DNA of 46,481 nt from Parvibaculaceae bacterium (GCA_029209985.1 JARGNZ010000003.1:129061-175541); one strand, 5' to 3'; shown: positions 27,592 to 36,428, counted from the first letter of the stretch. A program made the numbers and translations. Notes: generated by a model from the sequence alone, not told the origin.

Positions 27592-29949
27592 ATGGTTAAG
27601 TTATTGGAAACCCTAGTCTTCAAGCTTCGTCCGCTTATTTTGGCGGGGCTTTTTGCATTTACAATATTTGCAGGGTTTTTTGCATTCGGCTTGAAACTAG
27701 ACGCTGGCTTCGACAAGCAGCTTCCAACAGGTCACGAGTACATCCAAACATTCCAAGAGTATCGTGAGAAGCTCTTCGGCTCCAACCGCATCATTGTGGT
27801 GATGGAAGCTAAAGAGGGGAATATCTGGAATCAGGATTTTTTCTCGACATATAAAGATCTGACAGACGATATTTTCTTCCTGCCAGGCGTTGCGCGCCAC
27901 ACAGTGACATCACTGTGGACGCCCAATACACGGTATTTGGAAATCACAGAAGAAGGCATCAGTGCCGATGACGTGATCCCAGGTACAGTGACAGCCGACA
28001 GCATGGATAAAGCTGATCTGGAGCGGATTGAAAATAATGTGGTACGCGGCGGCTTTGTGGGCCGCCTTGTTGCATCTGACTTCACCGCTGCAATGATTAC
28101 GGCTGAGCTTTTGGAGTACAATCCAAAAACACAAGAGAAACTGGATTATTTCGATCTGGCCGCTCAGTTGGAAAACAAGCTACGCACCAAATACGAAACT
28201 GAAGATGGCAAATATCGCATTCGCATCATTGGTTTTGCGAAACTGATCGGTGATATCGCCGATGGTGCGGCAGACGTTGTTGTCTTCTTTGGTCTGGCCT
28301 TTGTGCTTACTGTTTTGGCTGTGTATCTTTATGCACGTTCAGCAGCACTCACATTCCTACCGCTCTTCTGTTCCCTCACCTCAGTGGTCTGGCAGTTCGG
28401 CCTGTTGTCCTTCTTGGGCTACGGCTTGGACCCATTGGCCATCTTGGTACCTTTCTTGGTGTTTGCCATCGGGGTGTCGCACGGGGTGCAGCAGATCAAT
28501 TTGATCACCGCCGAAATTTCGGCGGGTGCAACACCCGATGAAGCAGCAAGAACGTCATTCAGTGCGTTGTTGATCCCAGGGTCAATGGCGTTGCTCACTG
28601 ACTTGGTTGGCTTCGGCACATTGATCATGATCCCAATTCAAATGATTCAAGAATTGGCGATTACGGCCTCTATCGGTGTGGCACTGAAAATTGTGACCAA
28701 CTTGCTGATGCTGCCATTGCTTGCAGGCTACTTCAAATTTGATGAAGGCTTTGCGGCACGGGTTGCGAATGCACGTGAATTCCGGCTTAAAATCATGCGG
28801 TTCTTGGGCAAGGTTGCCAACCCGCGTGTAGCTGTTGTGACCTTCTTGATTTCTGTGGGCTTGTTCGGCGTTGCCGTCTTCCAAAGCCAAGACCGTCATG
28901 TGGGTGCGCTACATCCTGGTTCAGCTGAGTTGCGCCCTGAAGCGCGGTACAATGAAGACTCCACTGTGATTGCAAGTAAATTTGCATTGGGTCTGAACTT
29001 GTTGACCGTTGTGATCGAGACGCCAACTGAAGCCTGTATCAAATATCCATACATGCGCTACCTGAACCGGTTCTCACTGGCGATGGAAAATATCGATGGC
29101 GTATCTTTGGTGATCTCACTGCCTTACGCTGCCAAGGCGTCTTCTTCCGGTTGGAATGAGGGTAACTTGAAATGGCGTGCATTGCCGCGCAATTCATATG
29201 CGTTGGTGCAAGCTGTGGGTCCTGTGGCACCGTCAACTGGATTGCTGAACCAAAATTGTTCAGTGCTGCCAATGATGATGTTCTTGGATGACTCCAAAGC
29301 GACAACCATTTCAACGGCTATCGAAGCGGTGGAAGCGTATCGCAAAGAGAACCCAATGGAAGGCGTGACAATTCGATTGGCCTCAGGGAACATGGGCGTG
29401 CAAGCGGCTGTGAACCAAGAGATCGAAGAATCTGAATTGCCAATGATGCTGTGGGTTTATGTGGCGATCATCGGGTTGGTTATTTTGACCTACCGCGATT
29501 GGCGCGCAACGATCGCTTGTACAGTGCCTCTGACCTTTGCCACTTTCTTCGGCTATTGGTTCATGAAAGAGCTGGAGATTGGCCTAACGGTAGCGACCTT
29601 GCCAGTGATGGTGTTGGCTGTTGGTTTGGGTGTGGACTATGCGTTCTACATTTACAACCGCATTCAGTTCCACTTGTCAGAAGGGCTCAACATCACAGAC
29701 TCTTACAAACAGACATTGTTTGAAACGGGTATGGCTGTTGTGTTTACCGCGTTGACAATGGCTGTGGGCGTGTCCACATGGACCTTCTCGCCATTGAAGT
29801 TCCAAGCTGATATGGGCTTGTTGTTGACCTTCATGTTTATGACAAACATGATTATGTCGATCACAACCTTGCCTTCTATTGCTGTGGTGTTGGAAATGAT
29901 CTTCCCACGTCGCAAGCCAGTAAAAGCGCCAGGGGCAATGGCTCACTAA
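27592..29949 (+). CDS. RND-superfamily (MMPL/HAE3-like) exporter
   Basis: A 785-residue inner-membrane transporter with the duplicated RND plan: helix 1 (about 12-34), a large periplasmic loop, five helices (about 225-395), a helix near 412-430, a second periplasmic loop, and five more helices (about 625-770). The lipid/hydrophobe exporter type is suggested by similarity to MMPL/HAE3 proteins. Motifs include PLAILVPFLVFAIGVSHGVQ in half 1 and PVMVLAVGLGVDYAFYIYNR in half 2, the latter with the Asp expected in the proton relay; half 1 has Ser-His in the matching place. No membrane-fusion or outer-membrane partner gene is adjacent, so it stands alone between its own promoter region and a strong terminator. 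Substrate unknown. Confidence 0.88.
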   Translation: MVKLLETLVFKLRPLILAGLFAFTIFAGFFAFGLKLDAGFDKQLPTGHEYIQTFQEYREKLFGSNRIIVVMEAKEGNIWNQDFFSTYKDLTDDIFFLPGVARHTVTSLWTPNTRYLEITEEGISADDVIPGTVTADSMDKADLERIENNVVRGGFVGRLVASDFTAAMITAELLEYNPKTQEKLDYFDLAAQLENKLRTKYETEDGKYRIRIIGFAKLIGDIADGAADVVVFFGLAFVLTVLAVYLYARSAALTFLPLFCSLTSVVWQFGLLSFLGYGLDPLAILVPFLVFAIGVSHGVQQINLITAEISAGATPDEAARTSFSALLIPGSMALLTDLVGFGTLIMIPIQMIQELAITASIGVALKIVTNLLMLPLLAGYFKFDEGFAARVANAREFRLKIMRFLGKVANPRVAVVTFLISVGLFGVAVFQSQDRHVGALHPGSAELRPEARYNEDSTVIASKFALGLNLLTVVIETPTEACIKYPYMRYLNRFSLAMENIDGVSLVISLPYAAKASSSGWNEGNLKWRALPRNSYALVQAVGPVAPSTGLLNQNCSVLPMMMFLDDSKATTISTAIEAVEAYRKENPMEGVTIRLASGNMGVQAAVNQEIEESELPMMLWVYVAIIGLVILTYRDWRATIACTVPLTFATFFGYWFMKELEIGLTVATLPVMVLAVGLGVDYAFYIYNRIQFHLSEGLNITDSYKQTLFETGMAVVFTALTMAVGVSTWTFSPLKFQADMGLLLTFMFMTNMIMSITTLPSIAVVLEMIFPRRKPVKAPGAMAH

Positions 29950-30001
29950 GCCAATCGCCTGAAGCTTGAACGATACGGATGAAAGTCCAAAGTTCTACCT
30001 G

Positions 30002-30036
30002 AAACGCCGCTCAGACGAAGGTCTGGGCGGCGTTTT
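30002..30036 (+). terminator. Strong intrinsic terminator after the RND exporter
   Basis: AAACGCCGC-T-CAGAC / GTCTG-G-GCGGCGTTT, a long GC-rich stem with a GAAG loop and one T-G wobble pair, followed by TTTTGGTTTT. Confidence 0.9.
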
Positions 30037-30092
30037 GGTTTTACATACGCCCCAGAAGGGCCATACTAAGTTGAAGCAACGAGGAGGAACTT

Positions 30093-30521
30093 ATGCTTGA
30101 GAATATTTTGAAGGCCCTTAAAGCGCCGGCAACTGGAACGGGTACGCGCAAAGAAGTGGCCGCTGCCGCGTTGATGGTGGAAGCCGCACGGCTAGACCGT
30201 AGTTTTGATCCTGAAGAGCGCGCCATCATTGTCCGTCTGATTGGGGAGCACTTCAAGCTGGACCAAGCCGACGCAGCAGAACTGGTTGCGGTTGCGGAAA
30301 AAACGCAGCGTGAAAATTATTCAGACTGGATTTTCATCAAAACAATCAATGAAGCCTTCAATGCTGGGGAGAAGCAGGCCTTGTTGGAAATGTTGTGGAA
30401 AGTGGCCTATGCGGATGGCTCGTTGCACAAGTTTGAAAAACACTTGATTGACCATGTCGCCAAGGAACTTGGTGTCTCTCAATCTGACCTCAAAATCGCT
30501 CAAAAGTCTGCGAAAGGCTAA
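30093..30521 (+). CDS. TerB-like domain protein
   Basis: A small 142-residue all-helical protein matching the TerB/DjlA N-terminal type: KEVAAAALMVEAARLDRSFDPEERAII, then EAFNAGEKQALLEMLWKVAYADGSLHKFEKHLI. The conserved acidic positions in DRSFDPEE and YADGSLHKFE resemble TerB's metal-binding sites. It has a near-perfect ribosome binding site (GAGGAGGAAC). There is no signal or membrane segment. The name tellurite resistance should not be over-read: single TerB-like proteins are common and mostly of unknown role. It is transcribed alone, after one terminator and before the catalase control region. Confidence 0.8.
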   Translation: MLENILKALKAPATGTGTRKEVAAAALMVEAARLDRSFDPEERAIIVRLIGEHFKLDQADAAELVAVAEKTQRENYSDWIFIKTINEAFNAGEKQALLEMLWKVAYADGSLHKFEKHLIDHVAKELGVSQSDLKIAQKSAKG

Positions 30522-30569
30522 TTTGCAGGCAGGAATATAAGGCTTAAAGCCGCGTGCGAAATTCGCACA

Positions 30570-30584
30570 TTAGAATTACTATAA
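30570..30584 (+). promoter_or_regulatory. PerR/Fur-like 15-mer, distal copy, in the katA promoter
   Basis: TTAGAATTACTATAA fits the 7-1-7 PerR box (TTATAATNATTATAA in Bacillus) with two mismatches. Its TATAAA end could overlap a -10 element. A related 15-mer lies at 30617-30631. That a PerR-type regulator acts here is inference. Confidence 0.45.
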
Positions 30585-30604
30585 ACTAGTTGACTCGTCG
30601 AGGC

Positions 30605-30643
30605 CTCCTTCATACATTAGACCTATTCTAATGTATGAAGGAG
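30605..30643 (+). promoter_or_regulatory. Perfect 17-bp inverted repeat covering the katA ribosome binding site
   Basis: The arms CTCCTTCATACATTAGA (30605-30621) and TCTAATGTATGAAGGAG (30627-30643) are exact reverse complements around the 5-base loop CCTAT. The 3' arm ends in AAGGAG, the Shine-Dalgarno of katA, six bases before its ATG at 30650. The centre, TTAGACCTATTCTAA (30617-30631), also resembles a PerR/Fur box. It could be a DNA operator, an mRNA structure blocking translation, or both. Confidence 0.8.
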
Positions 30644-30649
30644 CTCACC

Positions 30650-32110
30650 ATGTCTGACCCGAATAAATCGCCACAAAATCCTACGCTGACCACTGCCACG
30701 GGGTGCCCGGTCGCCCATAACCAAAATTCTCTATCTGCAGGCCCGCGCGGGCCTCTGTTGATGGAAAATGTGCATCTGCTCGAAAAGCTCGCCCACTTTA
30801 ATCGGGAGCGTATTCCTGAGCGTGTCGTGCACGCAAAAGGGTCAGGGGCCTTCGGCACCTTCACAGTGACAAAAGACATTTCCGAATTTACACGCGCTAA
30901 GTTTTTGTCGGGTGTTGGTACGCAGACAGACGTATTGTTGCGCTTCTCCACTGTGGCAGGCGAACGGGGGGCGGCGGATGCGGAACGCGATGTACGCGGC
31001 TTTGCGCTTAAGTTCTACACCCCGGAAGGTAACTGGGACCTCGTCGGCAATAATACGCCGGTGTTCTTTCTGCGGGACCCGTTGAAATTCCCCGACTTCA
31101 TTCACACTCAAAAGCGGGACCCTCAGACCAATCTGCGCAATCCAACCGCCATGTGGGATTACTGGTCTCGCTCCCCAGAGGCCTTGCACCAAATGACGAT
31201 CCTCTTTTCTGACCGTGGCTTGCCAGCCTCCTATCGGACCATGAACGGATATGGCTCACACACCTATTCTTTCATCAACGATCAGAACGAGCGGGTTTGG
31301 GTGAAGTTCCACTTCAAAACAGCCCAAGGGATCAAGTGCATTTCGGGCGAGGATAGCGCGCGCCAAATTGGCGAGGACCGCGAAACTCATCAGGCTGATT
31401 TGTATAATGCCATTGCTGAAGGCAACTTCCCTAAGTGGGCTGTTAAAGTGCAGGTGATGACAGAAACGCAAGCTGAGGCGGCACCATTTAATCCATTTGA
31501 CCTGACGAAGGTGTGGCCGCACAAAGATTTCCCACTCATTGAAATGGGTGAGTTGGAATTGAACCGTAATCCAGAGAACTATTATGCCGATATTGAGCAA
31601 GCGGCGTTTTCACCTGCAAGCACAGTGCCCGGCATTGGGTTTTCTCCCGATAAGGTTTTGCAAGCGCGCTTGTTCTCATACGCCGATGCCCAGCGGTATC
31701 GGTTGGGGGCCAACCACATGCAAATCCCAGCGAACCAACCACGCTGCCCCGTGCATTCCTATCAACGCGATGGAACCATGCGGACAGATGGAAACGGTGG
31801 GGGCAGCGTGAATTATGAGCCCAACGGTTTTGGCGGCCCCGTGCAAGACGAGAGTTATGCAGAGCCTCCGCTACCACTTTACGGGGATGCGGCCCACTAT
31901 GACCACCGCGAAGGCAATGATGATTACACGCAAGCTGGAGACTTGTTCCGGTTGATGCCAAGTGATGAGCAGCAGCGGTTGATGGCAACTATTGCGGGTG
32001 CGATGAGCACAGTGCCTGAAGATATCCAACGTCGACAGTTGGCGCACTTCAGCAAGGCTGACCCTAACTATGGGCAAGGGATCGCCAAGCACCTTGGGCT
32101 GGCCATCTAA
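30650..32110 (+). CDS. katA: Catalase, small-subunit haem type
   Basis: A monofunctional haem catalase (2 H2O2 to 2 H2O + O2) of 486 residues, the size of clade 3 enzymes. Catalytic residues are visible: His61 in [13 protein letters not shown], Asn134 in [11 protein letters not shown], and the haem-ligating Tyr344 in [14 protein letters not shown]. The N-terminal [10 protein letters not shown] and the signature GSHTYSFIN are typical. There is no signal peptide, so it is cytoplasmic. I start at the ATG at 30650 because AAGGAG lies six bases upstream; an in-frame ATG at 30635 lies inside the inverted-repeat leader. Peroxide-responsive control is likely from the upstream elements. Confidence 0.97.
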   Translation: MSDPNKSPQNPTLTTATGCPVAHNQNSLSAGPRGPLLMENVHLLEKLAHFNRERIPERVVHAKGSGAFGTFTVTKDISEFTRAKFLSGVGTQTDVLLRFSTVAGERGAADAERDVRGFALKFYTPEGNWDLVGNNTPVFFLRDPLKFPDFIHTQKRDPQTNLRNPTAMWDYWSRSPEALHQMTILFSDRGLPASYRTMNGYGSHTYSFINDQNERVWVKFHFKTAQGIKCISGEDSARQIGEDRETHQADLYNAIAEGNFPKWAVKVQVMTETQAEAAPFNPFDLTKVWPHKDFPLIEMGELELNRNPENYYADIEQAAFSPASTVPGIGFSPDKVLQARLFSYADAQRYRLGANHMQIPANQPRCPVHSYQRDGTMRTDGNGGGSVNYEPNGFGGPVQDESYAEPPLPLYGDAAHYDHREGNDDYTQAGDLFRLMPSDEQQRLMATIAGAMSTVPEDIQRRQLAHFSKADPNYGQGIAKHLGLAI

Positions 32111-32115
32111 TCAAA

Positions 32116-32146
32116 CCCCCGCGCCGATAGACTGTCGGCGCGGGGG
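32116..32146. terminator. Terminator between katA and the HAD gene
   Basis: A perfect 12-bp stem CCCCCGCGCCGA / TCGGCGCGGGGG with a 7-base loop, six bases after the katA stop. The U-tract is poor, but its position between two convergent genes and its stability support the call. Confidence 0.8.
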
Positions 32147-32156
32147 GATCTTAAAA

Positions 32157-32813
32157 TTAGCGTAATGAGAAACCAACGGCGGCTTCTAAGTCGTCGAGGG
32201 CTTGCGCTGCATTGAGCACTTTGATCGTGGTCATCCCAAGGGCGCGGGCAGGTTTCAGGTTGATCCCCAGATCATCCAGATAAACAGATTGGGCGGCGTC
32301 AACCCCCAAGGCCTCGCAGGCCATCGTGTAGATTTTCGGGTCTGGTTTACGAATGCCGATTTTGGAAGATTCAATCACATGGTCAAACAACGCCATGACT
32401 TCACTCACCTTCGCAGCTTTGTCTTCACTGCGTGCCATGCCAGCGCCCTTGCCAGCGGGCACATTATTTGTGATGCAGCCAACTTTGAATTTGGCCTTAC
32501 ACCGCTTTAACGCTTCAACCATTTCTGGGCGAATATCCCCGGCCAACAAATCAATGACTTCTTGTCCGCGCACGTTGCCGCCTAAGCGGTCTGCTTCAAC
32601 CGCGAATTTTTTGTCAAACTCCGCCGCACTAATTTCGCTGCGTTCAAACAAAGCCCACGCATTTGTATCGGGATCAGTGGAGTTTACTTTGCGGATGAAG
32701 TCATGGGGCAATCCCCGGTCGGCTTCAAATCGGTTAAAAGCTTCAAACGGGCTGGAAGTGAGCACACCGCCAAAGTCCCAGATCACTGCGTCGACCATCT
32801 CTTGTCCTGACAT
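32157..32813 (-). CDS. HAD-superfamily hydrolase (subfamily IA)
   Basis: A probable phosphatase or related HAD hydrolase of 218 residues. Motif I is IWDFGGVL (nucleophile Asp, with Gly where many HADs have the second Asp, as in the epoxide-hydrolase-N/ACAD10-like group). Motif II is CITNN, motif III lies in SSKIGIRKPDPKIY with the Lys, and motif IV is VYLDDLGINL. An alpha-helical cap lies between motifs I and II. The ATG at 32813 is my start; ATG 32798, with a GGACAAGAG upstream, is an equally good alternative, and an open frame reaches 32861. Substrate unknown. It converges on katA. Confidence 0.85.
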   Translation of the reverse strand: MSGQEMVDAVIWDFGGVLTSSPFEAFNRFEADRGLPHDFIRKVNSTDPDTNAWALFERSEISAAEFDKKFAVEADRLGGNVRGQEVIDLLAGDIRPEMVEALKRCKAKFKVGCITNNVPAGKGAGMARSEDKAAKVSEVMALFDHVIESSKIGIRKPDPKIYTMACEALGVDAAQSVYLDDLGINLKPARALGMTTIKVLNAAQALDDLEAAVGFSLR

Positions 32814-32890
32814 ATGTAATTTCAATCTGGCGAGTTTACGCGAGCCGTGCAGCAGAGCCAAGGTTTAGCTTACCGCGCCCTGTCCATAAA

Positions 32891-32922
32891 ATACCCGACT
32901 CCAGTAAACTGAAGCCGGGTAT
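32891..32922 (-). terminator. Terminator after the SPOR gene
   Basis: On the minus strand ATACCCGGCTTCAGTTTACT and its partner GGAGTCGGGTAT pair into a stem (outer arms ATACCCG / CGGGTAT perfect), followed by TTTTA. It lies about 30 bases past the stop of the SPOR protein gene. Confidence 0.75.
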
Positions 32923-32952
32923 TGTGTGGCAGAAAGTGAGGTGCGCGCGGGC

Positions 32953-34125
32953 TTACCGAAGCTTTTTCACCAAGCAATCTTGTTTGGCTTTTTTCAAGGC
33001 AGCGCAAACAGAATTGGCGGCCGCACTTGTGTCGTAAGCACCAAAACGAACTCGGTAATAGATACCGCGCTCTCCAAGGTCGGCTTTTTCAAGATTAAGC
33101 GTTTCTTGGGAGAGAAGGGCTGAATGCTTGGCTTGGGTTTTGGTCCATCCACGCTGGGCGTCTTTTTGCGAGCGCACAGAGAATAGTTGGATCAAATATT
33201 GTCCCTTTTGAGCAATGCGTGCTGTTTGCGCAGGCTTAGCAATTGTTGCCGCAGGCTTAGAAGGTGTTGCCGCCGCGGGAGGCGTTGCTTTTGCCACGTC
33301 AGCCTTTGTCGTTTCGGTTTTCGCAACTTTAGCCGCTGGCGCAACAGAAGCAGGCTTTTGGACAGGGACCACGTCTTCAGCAGGTGCCTTAGAGGCGGGA
33401 ACTTCTACAGCCCCCTTGTTATAGGTCACCGGAGCGACGGAGCTGGAAGAGGAGCCGTCCGTGGTCTCTGGGCGCTCCACTGGTGCTGCCGGCGTGTTTG
33501 AGGAGCGAAGTGCGAGAGACTTGATCGCATCATCAATCGCAGGGTCGCGTGGTTCAATTTGTGCAGCGACTTTGCCACGTGCCGCATCAGTGTAGGGCGT
33601 GAGGGTTTTAGCCGTGCTGGCCTTCTCTGTGTCGATCGGCGCAGGCCCGGTCGTGTCATTGCTCTTGGGGGCATCACTTGCCTCCCCCTGGCTGCTCGCC
33701 AACGGGGCAATGCTGTCGCCAGACCGACCCGCTCCCAAGAAATCCAACGCAACCACGACACCCATGATGAGGATGACAAGAACCCCAATATAGGTCTTGA
33801 GATGTGAGGGCTTTTTCTCGGGCGCTGGTTCCATCACAATTTCAGGCTCAGGGCGCACAGGTTCTTGTTCTTCTGTCGGTTCCTGAGCAGGTTGCATCCC
33901 GTTAGGGGTCGCCGCAAAAACCGGGTCAGGTGTGTGCGAGGTCTCAGGCGTAGCACTTTCCGCAGAATCAGCAGCAGAAGCAGAATCAGCAGAAGTCTCC
34001 GGCTCATTTGCGGGCGCTGTCGCAGCCGTTTGTTCGGTCTGCTCTGCCTCTGGCACGGCAGCTGGAGTAGCATCCCCCTTGCGAACAAGGAGCTGCGAGG
34101 TAAGTGAAGCTGGCTTTTTCGTCAT
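32953..34125 (-). CDS. SPOR-domain membrane protein
   Basis: A 390-residue bitopic protein. A long acidic, Ala/Glu/Pro-rich cytoplasmic region (1-108) precedes a single membrane helix (about 111-131). After a low-complexity Ala/Pro/Lys/Thr linker (about 135-310) comes a C-terminal SPOR domain (about 315-390: YLIQLFSVRSQKDAQRGWTK ... YYRVRFGAYDTSAAANSVC). SPOR domains bind denuded glycan strands, usually at the division site. Two Cys in the SPOR domain may pair. It starts five bases after the ParA-like gene and is surely co-transcribed with it, which hints at a link between the ATPase and the cell envelope. Confidence 0.85.
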   Translation of the reverse strand: MTKKPASLTSQLLVRKGDATPAAVPEAEQTEQTAATAPANEPETSADSASAADSAESATPETSHTPDPVFAATPNGMQPAQEPTEEQEPVRPEPEIVMEPAPEKKPSHLKTYIGVLVILIMGVVVALDFLGAGRSGDSIAPLASSQGEASDAPKSNDTTGPAPIDTEKASTAKTLTPYTDAARGKVAAQIEPRDPAIDDAIKSLALRSSNTPAAPVERPETTDGSSSSSVAPVTYNKGAVEVPASKAPAEDVVPVQKPASVAPAAKVAKTETTKADVAKATPPAAATPSKPAATIAKPAQTARIAQKGQYLIQLFSVRSQKDAQRGWTKTQAKHSALLSQETLNLEKADLGERGIYYRVRFGAYDTSAAANSVCAALKKAKQDCLVKKLR

Positions 34126-34130
34126 ATCTT

Positions 34131-34799
34131 TCAGGCAGCGCCCATCATCGTGTCCGTGCTCAGTAAGGGCGAGGTAGACTCACCCACCAACCGGTGCTGT
34201 AGGAACGACCAGAGTTCTGTAATTTCTTTTGGCGACTTCGATTTTCCGCCCAGCTCCATAACGGTGCGACCGTCAATCATACTGGAAGCGAAATCGATGC
34301 GCTGATGAATAATGGTAGGCGCAACCGCACCGTGGTGGGACAGCGCGATGGCCGCCTCCGCAGTGATGCGCGCCCGTGGGCTTGCCGCATTAATAGTGAA
34401 GACAAGCGATTTGTCTAGGCGCTCGCAGATTTGCACGGTGGCCCCGGCGGCGCGTAAATCATGTGGGCTTGGACGAGTAGGAATAACAACCAAGTCTGAT
34501 TGTTCAATGACCCGTCCAATAGTGGCTGTAATCGCGGGGGGTGTATCGATCACCACCAATTTGATGCCAGCCTCTTTAAGGTTTTTCAGGTCGTGTGCCA
34601 GGCCCATTTCACTTACTTTGGCGAACAGCGGAGCTTCTGCTTCCCGCGCGTTCCACCATTGTGAAAGGCTACCCTGTGGGTCCGTGTCAATAAGAGCGAC
34701 TGGACCAGCACCTTGGCGTTCCGCTTCTACGGCTATGTGCCCGGCTAATGTTGTTTTACCGGATCCCCCCTTCTGGGAGGCAAAGGCGATCACGTGCAT
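34131..34799 (-). CDS. Orphan ParA-family ATPase
   Basis: A 222-residue ParA/MinD-type ATPase with deviant Walker A KGGSGKTT (10-17), the segment VALIDTDPQGSLSQWW and switch-like VVIDTPPA. The lack of an N-terminal DNA-binding domain and the short length place it with small orphan ParAs that position protein cargo or plasmids on the nucleoid. No parB is adjacent; the downstream partner is a SPOR-domain membrane protein, so the cargo may be envelope-associated. Chromosome segregation parAB is not suggested. The ATG at 34799 has AGGGA about 11 bases upstream. Confidence 0.85.
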   Translation of the reverse strand: MHVIAFASQKGGSGKTTLAGHIAVEAERQGAGPVALIDTDPQGSLSQWWNAREAEAPLFAKVSEMGLAHDLKNLKEAGIKLVVIDTPPAITATIGRVIEQSDLVVIPTRPSPHDLRAAGATVQICERLDKSLVFTINAASPRARITAEAAIALSHHGAVAPTIIHQRIDFASSMIDGRTVMELGGKSKSPKEITELWSFLQHRLVGESTSPLLSTDTMMGAA

Positions 34800-35021
34800 T
34801 AAAACGCGTCCCTATTTGAGGCGGGTTGGGGTTATGCGGACTACGCATAATGACGGTGTTTCAAAGCGTTCCCGCTTTTGCTCTGATTGCCGAACAGGAG
34901 ACCCACGTTCTGCGAATCACTCCTGTCCGGTCAGACTAGCCACTGCCTTTTAGCTTCTCAACCTGTACCAACCGCTTAAACGGCCCTAGAGCGAAAAAAG
35001 TTAACTGATATGACACACTTA

Positions 35022-36323
35022 TTATAAGAGTGCCCATTCTTTCGCCACTTCGACCATTGTATGGGTCAATTTGGACACATCTTCCTCACCTATAACTAAA
35101 GGTGGGGTTGTGTAAATGATGTTGCCAAAGGGGCGAACCCATACACCTTCTTCAATAAAGCGACGCTTGAGAAACTCTACATCTTTCAGGTCGGTTACCT
35201 CGATCACACCAATGGCACCGCGCACGCGCACATCCGTCACGCCGTCAATATCGCGCGCAGGCGAAAGGCCCGCTTCAAGTAGGGTGGCGAGGGCTTGTGC
35301 TTGTTCAATGCGTGGTTCTGTTTCAAACAAATCCAAGGAAGCATTCGCCGCCGCACACGCCAGCGGGTTCCCCGTATAGGTCGGGCCGTGCATCAAGGCA
35401 TTGTCGCCGCTCTCGCCCAAGAAAGCCTCAAACACTGTGCGGGTTGCAATGGTGGCCGCAAGGGCCATCGTGCCCCCGGTCAAGGCTTTGGACAGGGTAA
35501 CAATATCAGGCACAATATCGGCTTGCTCGCTGGCCCAAAGAGTGCCCGTGCGTCCAAAGCCTGTAAAAATTTCATCGACAATCAGCAAGACACCGTGCTT
35601 GTCACAGAGAGTGCGCAAGGTCTTGAGTGTTTCAGGCGAATGGAATTTCATGCCCGCTGCCCCTTGCACCAACGGTTCGGTTAAGACCGCTGCTGTTTCA
35701 TGCGCGTGTGCGCCCAAGAAGGCATCAAAGGCGGCTGTGCTGGCTTCATCTATGGGAAGGTCTGTCAGTAATTGAACGGGCAGGGCGCCAGAGAAGAGAG
35801 AGTGCATTCCCTCTTCAGGATCGCACACTGCCATCGTGCCCATTGTGTCACCGTGGTAGGATCCACGGAAGCTCATCATCCGGGTTTTGCCGCGCACCCC
35901 TTTGTTGATCCAATATTGCACGGCCATCTTCATGCCAATTTCCACCGAGACCGAACCGGATTCAGAAAAGAAAACATGCGCGAGGTCACCCGGCAATTTG
36001 TCTGCCAACCGTTTCGCCAACCGAAAACCCGGCTCGTGCGAAAACCCGCCGAGCATGATGTGGGGCATGGCTTCAAGTTGTTTGATCACTGCTTCGCGGA
36101 TATGGGGATGGTTATACCCATGCGCCGCCGTCCACCACGAGGAAACCCCATCAATCAATTCGCGCCCATCTGCCAAAGTGACCCGCACCCCTTGTGTGGA
36201 AACCGCTGGAATACTCATCGGTGTCGTTTGCATTTGGGTGTAGGGCAACCAAACATGCTCAGCCCCTTGGGCCAGCCATTCGGGAACATCTTTGATCAAC
36301 GGGTTATGCGGAGGGATGGACAT
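35022..36323 (-). CDS. bioA: BioA, adenosylmethionine-8-amino-7-oxononanoate aminotransferase
   Basis: A PLP enzyme making 7,8-diaminopelargonic acid, the third step of the biotin ring pathway. I use the ATG at 36323 (433 residues, MSIPPHNPLIKDVPEW), which has GGAG seven bases upstream; an ATG four codons earlier is in frame. Landmarks are HVWLPYTQMQ, the substrate-side DGVSSWWTAAHGYNHP, the PLP-site SFRGSYHGDTMGTM, IVDEIFTGFGRTG and the Schiff-base Lys279 in TLSKALTGG. It lies downstream of bioB on the same strand, separated by a probable terminator. Confidence 0.96.
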   Translation of the reverse strand: MSIPPHNPLIKDVPEWLAQGAEHVWLPYTQMQTTPMSIPAVSTQGVRVTLADGRELIDGVSSWWTAAHGYNHPHIREAVIKQLEAMPHIMLGGFSHEPGFRLAKRLADKLPGDLAHVFFSESGSVSVEIGMKMAVQYWINKGVRGKTRMMSFRGSYHGDTMGTMAVCDPEEGMHSLFSGALPVQLLTDLPIDEASTAAFDAFLGAHAHETAAVLTEPLVQGAAGMKFHSPETLKTLRTLCDKHGVLLIVDEIFTGFGRTGTLWASEQADIVPDIVTLSKALTGGTMALAATIATRTVFEAFLGESGDNALMHGPTYTGNPLACAAANASLDLFETEPRIEQAQALATLLEAGLSPARDIDGVTDVRVRGAIGVIEVTDLKDVEFLKRRFIEEGVWVRPFGNIIYTTPPLVIGEEDVSKLTHTMVEVAKEWALL

Positions 36324-36366
36324 GAGGCACTCCAATAGGGGTAGAGGGAGGGGCGGGATAAAAAGA

Positions 36367-36392
36367 AACGCGCGCCTTGCCGGACGCGCGTT
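36367..36392 (-). terminator. Hairpin with T-run between bioB and bioA
   Basis: AACGCGCG (36367-36374) and CGCGCGTT (36385-36392) pair perfectly; on the minus strand the hairpin is followed by TCTTTT. It lies in the 105-base bioB-bioA gap and would terminate or attenuate transcription before bioA. Confidence 0.7.
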
Positions 36393-36428
36393 CCAAATTA
36401 GGTGGCGGAAAACATCCGCCGCACTTGA

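Noticed and set aside
30093-30521. Tellurite-resistance operon
   Set aside because: Only one TerB-like gene is present; no terA, terC, terD or terZ homologue is adjacent.
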